From positions 1-17,899 of the forward strand of contig JAYENW010000032.1 in NCBI GenBank assembly GCA_034722275.1: DNA of 17,899 nt, given 5' to 3'. The notes beneath the pieces were generated by a model. It did not search any database, was not told the DNA's origin, and saw only the letters and a program-made list of their open reading frames with translations. This DNA is from M55B177 sp034722275 (lineage in GTDB: Bacteria > Chloroflexota > Dehalococcoidia > GIF9 > AB-539-J10). This document shows positions 12,574-17,899 of the stretch, one piece after another. The position numbers were made by a program, and so were the translations under genes. How positions within the stretch are numbered: the first letter of the stretch is position 1; each line of letters begins with the position of its first letter.

Positions 12574-13739
12574 AAAGGGTAGGGCTTGAATCTTCCCTTG
12601 CCATAGCTGAAGCAGTCAGGCTGGCTGATGTTGATGTTGTTTCGGCTTATCCCATTACTCCGCAAACGCATATCATCGAGCGCATAGCGCAATTCGTCGC
12701 TGATGGCGATCTTGACGCAAATTACATACCTGTGGAATCGGAACATTCAGCGATGAGCGGATGCCTTGGCGCTGCCGCGGTGGGTGCCAGGGCTTTCACT
12801 GCCACAGCAGGGCAGGGACTGGAATTGATGCATGAAGTGCTGTATGTAGCTTCAGCAATGAGGCTGCCTGTCGTTATGGCGGTGTGCAACCGCGCTTTAT
12901 CAAGCCCGCTGAGTATCTGGGGAGACCATTCTGATGTCATGTCCGCCCGAGATTGTGGCTGGGTCCAGATATTTGCTGAAAATGGACAGCAGGCTTTTGA
13001 CTTGACCCTATGCGCTTTTCGCATTGCTGAAGACCCCGAAGTTCTTCTGCCCACAATGGTTCATATCGATGGTTTTCATCTCTCACACGTTATCGAGCCC
13101 GTTTTGGTTCCGGAACAGGAAGAAGTGGATAAATTTCTTCCTAGATTCCCTCGTCCCTATGTTCTCAACCCCAATAAACCATTGACTATGGGTGATTTCG
13201 CCACGCCTGACCTTTACTTTGAAACCAAGAAAGCTCAGGATGTGGCTTTGAGGAATTCCAAGAAGGTGGTTTTACAGGCATGGCAGGAGTTTGGAGAGAT
13301 TTTCGAACGTCGCTACTCACCTGTGGAAACCTATAAAGCTGAGGATGCCAATGTTTTGTTCCTGGCGATGGGAAGCTTTGCTGAGGTGGCCATGGAGGCT
13401 ATCGATAGGCTGAGACAGGCCGGGGAAAAGGTGGGATTAGTAAGGTTTCGCTTATGGCGTCCCTTTCCTTTCGCAGAATTTCGTCAGGCAGTAGCTCAAG
13501 CAAACCTGCTTGTCGTCCTCGACCGCGCTATCTCCTTTGGTGGGCCGGGCCCCGTCTGCTCCGAAGTGCAGGCTGCACTGTATCCCATGGATAAGAGGCC
13601 ACAAATTGTGGGCTTTATTGGTGGACTGGGTGGTAGAGACATTCCGGTTGAAGGTTTTGAAGATATGATACATCGGGCAATGGACAAGGCGGAACAAGGG
13701 AAAGTCGGAGAGAGCGAAATGATCGGGGTGAGAGAGTAA
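12570..13739 (+). CDS. 2-oxoacid:ferredoxin oxidoreductase, alpha subunit
   Basis: A 389-residue alpha subunit, which with beta forms the thiamine-diphosphate site that decarboxylates a 2-oxoacid and forms acyl-CoA. The N-terminal AYPITPQTHIIERIA (residues ~24-38) and SEHSAMSGCLGAAAVGARA are the pyrimidine-binding signatures; the later LFLAMGSFAEVA and GLVRFRLWRPFP mark the transketolase C-terminal domain. Length agrees with the PorA family. The ATG at 12570, with GGAGGTGA upstream and overlapping the previous stop, is better than an in-frame start at 12528 inside the preceding gene. It is joined by a 1-base overlap (TAATG) to the beta gene, indicating coupled translation. Confidence 0.93.
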   Translation: MKRVGLESSLAIAEAVRLADVDVVSAYPITPQTHIIERIAQFVADGDLDANYIPVESEHSAMSGCLGAAAVGARAFTATAGQGLELMHEVLYVASAMRLPVVMAVCNRALSSPLSIWGDHSDVMSARDCGWVQIFAENGQQAFDLTLCAFRIAEDPEVLLPTMVHIDGFHLSHVIEPVLVPEQEEVDKFLPRFPRPYVLNPNKPLTMGDFATPDLYFETKKAQDVALRNSKKVVLQAWQEFGEIFERRYSPVETYKAEDANVLFLAMGSFAEVAMEAIDRLRQAGEKVGLVRFRLWRPFPFAEFRQAVAQANLLVVLDRAISFGGPGPVCSEVQAALYPMDKRPQIVGFIGGLGGRDIPVEGFEDMIHRAMDKAEQGKVGESEMIGVRE

Positions 13740-14662
13740 TGGAGACTGTAGCTATATATGTTCCCCGTTTGGTAACAAAGAGAGAGGTTTTTGCTCCGGG
13801 GCATCGGGCTTGCTCCGGGTGTGGTGAAGCTTTGGCGGTGAGGCTGGTAATGAAGGCCTTGGGGAAAAACGCAATTGTGATTATGGCTACGGGCTGCATG
13901 GAGATCGTATCCTCACAACTTCCCTATACCTCCTGGGAAGTTCCTTGGATGCATACCTTATTTGAAAATATCGCAGCAGTAGCTTCGGGTGCAGAAGCCG
14001 GCATAAAGGCTTTGACTCGTAAAGGTGTTTCTTTCCCCAAGACAAAAGTGGTAGCCATGGGTGGTGATGGTGCTACCTCCGATATTGGTGTTCAAGCTTT
14101 ATCCGGTGCCATGGAGAGGGGACACAACTTTCTTTATGTTTGCTTTGATAACGAAGCTTATATGAATACTGGAATACAGCGGTCAAGTGCCACTCCTTTC
14201 GGTGCTTCAACTACCACCCAGCCGGCAGGTAAAATCAGCATGGGACAAGCTACCTGGAAGAAGAACATGCCAGCTATTGCTGCTGCTCACGATATTCCCT
14301 ATGTCGCCACTGCCTGCCCCAGTTATCCCTTCGATCTCATGGATAAAGTAAAAAAGGCAATGGAGATCGACGGGCCATCTTATATTCACATCTTGTCCGT
14401 GTGTCCTACGGGCTGGCGGGCTCCCTCCGATTTAACTATCAGGTTGGGGCGTCTGGCAGTGGAAACAGGAATTTTCCCGCTTTACGAGGTGGAAAATGGC
14501 AAATACACTCTGAATGTTGATTTACCGCAATTGCGTCCTGTTAGTGATTATTTGAAGCTTCAAGGAAGGTTCAGACATCTTACACCTGAGGTGATAGGAA
14601 AGATACAACAAAAAGTGGAAAGCGAATACGCCAAACTCAAGAAAAAGGTTATCGATGGCTAA
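13739..14662 (+). CDS. 2-oxoacid:ferredoxin oxidoreductase, beta subunit
   Basis: A 307-residue beta subunit that holds thiamine diphosphate and the proximal 4Fe-4S cluster. Cluster ligands are C25 and C28 (ACSGCGEA), C53 (TGCMEI) and a Cys in SVCPTGW near residue 222. The thiamine/magnesium motif is GGDGATSDIGVQALSGAM, continuing to VCFDNEAYMNTG. Start and stop overlap the neighbours by 1 and 8 bases. TGIQRSSATPFGASTTTQPAG is the usual region following the NEAYMNTG motif and matches pyruvate-type enzymes rather better than 2-oxoglutarate types, but this is a weak hint. Confidence 0.93.
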   Translation: METVAIYVPRLVTKREVFAPGHRACSGCGEALAVRLVMKALGKNAIVIMATGCMEIVSSQLPYTSWEVPWMHTLFENIAAVASGAEAGIKALTRKGVSFPKTKVVAMGGDGATSDIGVQALSGAMERGHNFLYVCFDNEAYMNTGIQRSSATPFGASTTTQPAGKISMGQATWKKNMPAIAAAHDIPYVATACPSYPFDLMDKVKKAMEIDGPSYIHILSVCPTGWRAPSDLTIRLGRLAVETGIFPLYEVENGKYTLNVDLPQLRPVSDYLKLQGRFRHLTPEVIGKIQQKVESEYAKLKKKVIDG

Positions 14663-16598
14663 AGTTGTCTTCAGCAGTTGGGCGGGCAAGGTTGTGGATA
14701 ACCGGGGCTTGAAAGTTGAGGAATATGCTCTGCTAGAGGAATTGAGCCTACTCACAGAATGTAACCATGCCAAAGTGGCAGCTTTCATGGGTTGGGATGG
14801 CTTCGTAGTACTGAATGAGAAAGCCAATGTGGTAGACATGGCTTATGCTTATGCCAAAGAAGCGGAGAAGATTTCTTGTGGGGAGTGTTCCATCGGTCGC
14901 ATTGGTATGGGTATCGTGGTGGACACGCTTAGTCGCATTGTGGAGGGGAAGGGCAGAGAGGGAGATATTGAATTGCTGCAATGGATAGGCAAGGGCATGG
15001 AAGAAAATTGCAAATGTGTGTTTTGCCAGACTGCTGTTGTACCTATCATGGACAGTATCGAACATTATAAAGAAGAATATCTTGATCTGATAAGGAACAA
15101 GAAAGCTGCCCCAAGGTCGGATTATAAAGTGAAAGTCACCGCGCCTTGCATGGAAGCTTGCCCGGCTCATCTGGATATCCCGGGGTATATAGAGCTAATA
15201 AAGAATCAGAGGCAGGGTGAATCTCTGGGTTTAATCCGCGAGGGAGTTTGTTTGCCAGCGACTATTGGGCGAGTGTGTACTGCTCCCTGTGAAGATGCTT
15301 GCAGAAGAAAAGACATGGACGGCCCGCTGGCGATAAGAGCTTTGAAACGTTATGTGGCTGATTGGGAATTGGAGCAGGGATTGATTCCTCCAGTTTCTAA
15401 ACCTAAAAAAGCTGGAGAGAAGGTAGCTATCATAGGGGCGGGACCGGCGGGCTTAGCTGCCGGATACAATTTGGCTCTCAAGGGTTATCGGGTTACCATT
15501 TTTGAGGAACTGCCGGTGGTTGGGGGCATGGCAGCGGTGGGCATCCCTCAGTATCGTTTGCCCAAAAATATTCTGAATAGAGAAATTGAAATCATTAAAG
15601 GGATGGGTGTGGAGATCAAGCTCAATACCAAAGTGGGCGAAGATATACTCATTGAAGGTCTCTGGAAAGATGGCTATAAGGCGGTATTCGTTGCCGTCGG
15701 TGCTCATAAGAGCAGGGATATGGGTGTTGGAGGTGAAGACCAAAGTTACGAAGGGTTTATTGACGGAGTGAAGTTCTTGCGGGACATGAACCTGGGCAGA
15801 AGGATAGAGCCCAAAGATAAAGTATTGATTGTGGGTGGTGGTGATGTGGCTGTAGATTGCGCCAGAAGTTGTTTGAGACTGGGGTTTAGGGACGTCAATA
15901 TCGTATACCGACGCTCCCTGGTGGAGATGCCGGCAAGGGAAACGGAGATCGAGGAAGCGGAAAAAGAAGGCGTCAAGATCAATTACCTGGTTACGCCAAC
16001 CAAGATACTGGCGGATAATGGGAAAGTGGTGGGTGCTGAATGCATTAAGATGGAGTTGGGTGAGCCTGATGCCAGTGGCAGAAGACGGCCTATTCCCATA
16101 AAAGGGTCGGAGTTTACCATAAACGCGGACATGGTAATCCCGGCTATCGGTCAGGAACCCGATTTATCCTGTCTGGCGGGCGAAGACCAGGTTAAGTTTA
16201 CCAGCTATATGACTGTGGATGCCGATCCTGACACTTGCCAGACAAACAGAGAAGGAATTTTCTCTGCTGGCGATTGTGTCACCGGTCCTGCTATTTTAAT
16301 TGATGCCGTGGCAGCCGGTAATAGGGCCGCTCAGAGTATTGATCAGTACATAAGAGAAGGCAAAGTGAGCCAAAATAGCAAGATGCCTGGTGTTGTCCCA
16401 GGTATCGAGCTTGCTGCCCAAAGGGAAAAGGAAGTTGTGGCCAGGAAAGCACCTCAAGTTATGGATCGTTTGCCGATCGAAGCCAGAATTCGGGGCTTCC
16501 TGGAAGTGGAACAAAGTTTCGGTCCCGAAGCTGCCCTGGAAGAGGCAAAGCGTTGTCTCAGGTGTTATCGGGTGATGCTATGGGCAACGGCTGAATAA
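14655..16598 (+). CDS. NuoF-type 4Fe-4S domain fused to GltD-like NAD(P)H:FAD oxidoreductase
   Basis: A 647-residue fusion. Residues ~70-145 resemble the C-terminal iron-sulfur domain of NuoF/HoxF (SCGECSIGRIG, then CKCVFCQTA), but without the NADH/FMN domain. Residues 160-640 match the small subunit of glutamate synthase: an N-terminal cluster-binding part (CMEACPAHLDIPGY, GRVCTAPCEDACR), FAD-binding GAGPAGLAAG (about 260), a second dinucleotide site VGGGDVAVDCA (about 393) for NADPH or NADH, and the FAD-closing IFSAGDCVTGPA. It would exchange electrons between NAD(P)H and the iron-sulfur proteins. With no glutamate synthase large subunit nearby, glutamate synthesis is unlikely. It overlaps the beta gene by 8 bases. 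KorC of Azoarcus 2-oxoglutarate:NADP oxidoreductase is a functional analogy from the literature. The NuoF part has an altered Cys pattern (see findings). Confidence 0.85.
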   Translation: MAKVVFSSWAGKVVDNRGLKVEEYALLEELSLLTECNHAKVAAFMGWDGFVVLNEKANVVDMAYAYAKEAEKISCGECSIGRIGMGIVVDTLSRIVEGKGREGDIELLQWIGKGMEENCKCVFCQTAVVPIMDSIEHYKEEYLDLIRNKKAAPRSDYKVKVTAPCMEACPAHLDIPGYIELIKNQRQGESLGLIREGVCLPATIGRVCTAPCEDACRRKDMDGPLAIRALKRYVADWELEQGLIPPVSKPKKAGEKVAIIGAGPAGLAAGYNLALKGYRVTIFEELPVVGGMAAVGIPQYRLPKNILNREIEIIKGMGVEIKLNTKVGEDILIEGLWKDGYKAVFVAVGAHKSRDMGVGGEDQSYEGFIDGVKFLRDMNLGRRIEPKDKVLIVGGGDVAVDCARSCLRLGFRDVNIVYRRSLVEMPARETEIEEAEKEGVKINYLVTPTKILADNGKVVGAECIKMELGEPDASGRRRPIPIKGSEFTINADMVIPAIGQEPDLSCLAGEDQVKFTSYMTVDADPDTCQTNREGIFSAGDCVTGPAILIDAVAAGNRAAQSIDQYIREGKVSQNSKMPGVVPGIELAAQREKEVVARKAPQVMDRLPIEARIRGFLEVEQSFGPEAALEEAKRCLRCYRVMLWATAE

Positions 16599-16624
16599 GC
16601 CGGTAAATTTAGAAGTGAAGACCA

Positions 16625-17332
16625 ATGATAGATTTGACTATAGATAACCAGAAGGTTGAGGTAGAAGAGGGCACAACGATACTGGAAGCGGCTGACAAAC
16701 TTAACATTGCTATACCCACTCTGTGCCACCACGAGAACCTCAGCCCTTTTGGATCCTGCAGGTTGTGCACTGTTGAAATCGTGGTCAATGGTGCATCTGA
16801 GTTGACCACTGCATGCACTTGCCCGGTAGAGCAGGGTATGGAAGTCAAAACTAATTCAGAAAAAGCACTGGAAGCGCGCAGGCTGGCGGCAGAATTACTG
16901 CTAGCGAAGTGTCCTAGCTCTGAGAAGATACAGAACCTGGCTAGGGATATGGGTATTGAAAAGCCTAGAGTTGAATTAGAAGAGGAAACATGTATTCTCT
17001 GTGGATTGTGCGTGAGAGCGTGTCAGGAGCTTGTAGGAGTGGGAGCAATCAAGTTTATTGAGAAAGGTTTAAATCGGGATGTCCCAGAGCCATTTATTGA
17101 AGCCTCCCCAGATATATGTATCGGGTGTGGAAGCTGTGCTTATATTTGCCCCACCAATTTCATAAAGTTAAAGGAAGATGGGGATACGAGAACTATCTGG
17201 GATAGAGTCTTCAAGTTAAAGAAGTGTAAAGTATGTGGTAATTACTGGGCTCCTGAGGCTCAACTGGAGTATATCACGGAGAAGCTCAATTTACCACCAG
17301 ATTTCTTCGATGTTTGCCCCAACTGCAAATAA
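16625..17332 (+). CDS. NuoG-like 2Fe-2S/2x4Fe-4S protein with zinc-ribbon-like tail
   Basis: A 235-residue iron-sulfur protein. The N-terminal 2Fe-2S ferredoxin uses C34, C45, C48 and C64 or C66. Next, where NuoG has the His/Cys 4Fe-4S cluster, only C96 is kept in a similar-sounding helix. Two classical clusters follow: C123/C126/C129/C133 and C165/C168/C171/C175-P. The C-terminus adds C201-x2-C204 and C231-x2-C234, a rubredoxin/zinc-ribbon-like knuckle. It lacks the molybdopterin-like part of true NuoG (~700+ residues), so it corresponds to the HoxU/HndD-N type electron-transfer subunit. It lies 26 bases after the flavoprotein gene and likely bridges it to the oxidoreductase. The weak ribosome binding site is GTGAAG. 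Confidence 0.85.
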   Translation: MIDLTIDNQKVEVEEGTTILEAADKLNIAIPTLCHHENLSPFGSCRLCTVEIVVNGASELTTACTCPVEQGMEVKTNSEKALEARRLAAELLLAKCPSSEKIQNLARDMGIEKPRVELEEETCILCGLCVRACQELVGVGAIKFIEKGLNRDVPEPFIEASPDICIGCGSCAYICPTNFIKLKEDGDTRTIWDRVFKLKKCKVCGNYWAPEAQLEYITEKLNLPPDFFDVCPNCK

Positions 17333-17339
17333 TCTATTT

Positions 17340-17368
17340 TTGACCTCGTCAGGTTACTCCACTATACT
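17340..17368 (+). promoter_or_regulatory. Promoter of tRNA-Pro
   Basis: TTGACC (17340-17345), 17-base spacer, TATACT (17363-17368). The predicted start falls at or just before the mature tRNA 5' end. It begins seven bases after the stop of the NuoG-like gene. Confidence 0.7.
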
Positions 17369-17375
17369 TTAGCTG

Positions 17376-17451
17376 CGGGGTGTAGCGCAGCGGTTAGCGC
17401 GCATGGTTTGGGACCATGAGGTCGGAGGTTCAAATCCTCTCACCCCGACCA
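17376..17451 (+). tRNA. tRNA-Pro (anticodon TGG)
   Basis: Acceptor CGGGGTG/CACCCCG, discriminator A and encoded CCA. The anticodon stem CATGG/CCATG encloses TTTGGGA, giving anticodon TGG for CCA codons; the T-arm has GAGG-TTCAAAT-CCTC. The encoded CCA contrasts with the tRNA-Arg in this window, which lacks it. Confidence 0.93.
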
Positions 17452-17531
17452 ATAAGAAGTGCAAACCTCGTGGTGCATTATTTATGTATTATCTCTTACC
17501 TGTGACTTCGCCTTGAAATGATTTGAGCAAG

Positions 17532-17564
17532 GGCTTGACAAGCCGGAGGGCAGCCATTTATAAT
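17532..17564 (+). promoter_or_regulatory. Perfect-consensus sigma70 promoter with palindromic -35
   Basis: TTGACA (17535-17540), 18-base spacer and TATAAT (17559-17564). The -35 lies inside GGCTTG-A-CAAGCC (17532-17544), a perfect 6-base-pair inverted repeat that could be an operator. The start would be near 17571. No RNA or protein gene is recognised directly downstream. Confidence 0.6.
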
Positions 17565-17627
17565 ACTGCTACTTCGCGCTGACTGGCGGTTGAGGAGCAC
17601 AGGCGATTTCTAAGGCATAATAATGAT

Positions 17628-17675
17628 AGGAGGTCTTGCAGTATATGGTTGAGTGATATACCTTTTAGGTATATC
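17628..17675 (+). promoter_or_regulatory. Leader with ribosome binding site, three-codon frame and hairpin
   Basis: AGGAGGT (17628-17634) is followed ten bases later by ATG-GTT-GAG-TGA (17645-17656). A perfect 9-base-pair hairpin, GATATACCT-TTT-AGGTATATC (17655-17675), begins at the stop codon. It lies ~60-105 bases after the predicted transcription start. This may be a leader control element or a degenerate gene start. Confidence 0.35.
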
Positions 17676-17891
17676 CGTATCTTTTGGCAAGGGCAATTCT
17701 GCTTCTTCTTTGACTCTTACCAAAACTTATTATGATTTACCATAAAAAATCTACACTATCTCAAAATTTTACGCCATCGCACAGCTTCCCAGTTTTCTAT
17801 TCCTCTGCTTCCATTCTTCATTATTTGTATCCCCAATTATATCCAACCTGATATAGCAGGCATTATGATGCACCAGAGAATTCTGGTCGTA
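17676..17891. other. Intergenic stretch, no gene recognised
   Basis: From the tRNA-Pro to the right edge (17452-17899) there is no frame with gene-like composition. Besides the promoter and leader listed separately, this AT-rich part holds only a small hairpin CCAGA-GAAT-TCTGG (17873-17886) near the end and weak promoter-like hexamers. It is probably the long leader of a gene beyond the window. Confidence 0.5.
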
Positions 17892-17899
17892 TAAGGAGG
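17892..17899 (+). promoter_or_regulatory. Ribosome binding site of a gene beyond the right edge
   Basis: The window ends in TAAGGAGG, a near-perfect Shine-Dalgarno sequence. The start codon should lie within about 5-10 bases past the end. It indicates that the upstream 17535-17564 promoter could serve a plus-strand gene with a ~320-base leader. Confidence 0.5.

Noticed and set aside
17459..17490. Terminator after tRNA-Pro
   Set aside because: The TGCA/ACC...GGT pairing has bulges and is followed by mixed AT, not a T-run.
1..17899. CRISPR array or insertion sequence
   Set aside because: No regularly spaced repeats, transposase signatures or terminal inverted repeats were seen in the window.

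Overview
The window reads as an accessory stretch from an anaerobic bacterium, most likely a Dehalococcoidia-like member of the Chloroflexota. This placement is an inference. It rests on a cytoplasmic reductive-dehalogenase homologue, a four-domain 2-oxoacid:ferredoxin oxidoreductase wired to flavin/iron-sulfur modules, and a remnant of a molybdenum hydroxylase. No ribosomal marker is present, so the taxonomy is not proven.

Layout. Bases 1-3182 (+ strand) are the end of a phage or prophage structural module: the 3' end of a LamG-like protein, a 76-aa membrane protein and an 841-aa tail-hub/baseplate-like protein, with visibly GC-richer codons than the rest. Bases 3194-5000 (- strand) hold a GAF-GGDEF diguanylate cyclase followed at once by a Vms1-like (VLRF1) peptidyl-tRNA release factor. 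An HNH nuclease remnant lies at about 5002-5295. Bases 5285-9398 (- strand) are a tightly overlapping five-gene restriction-modification cassette, written in transcription order: an HTH-DNA methyltransferase fusion, an 81-aa unknown protein, a second methyltransferase with a TSSPY motif, a BsaWI/CCGG-family-like restriction endonuclease, and a third methyltransferase with a DSPY motif. A good sigma70-type promoter with a small inverted repeat in its spacer lies just upstream.

Bases 9531-11490 look like a recombination scar. A 5'-truncated molybdopterin hydroxylase fragment (-) and a 5'-truncated proline racemase fragment (-) flank an intact, TAT-less reductive dehalogenase homologue (+). A tRNA-Arg(CCG) gene follows. 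Its extended -10 promoter probably also drives the + strand operon at 11689-17332: a gamma-delta fusion, alpha and beta subunits of a 2-oxoacid:ferredoxin oxidoreductase, a NuoF-like/GltD-like flavoprotein fusion, and a NuoG-like 2Fe-2S/4Fe-4S protein with a C-terminal zinc-ribbon-like element. Together these would oxidise a 2-oxoacid-CoA couple and pass electrons to ferredoxin and/or NAD(P). A tRNA-Pro(TGG) with its own promoter follows. The last 450 bases contain no convincing gene, but they hold a perfect-consensus promoter with a palindromic -35, a hairpin and a terminal ribosome binding site pointing at a gene beyond the right edge.

The most promising unusual system is the three-methyltransferase restriction cassette with its HTH-methyltransferase fusion. 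The VLRF1 factor paired with a diguanylate cyclase comes next. All assignments come from reading motifs; no database search was possible.
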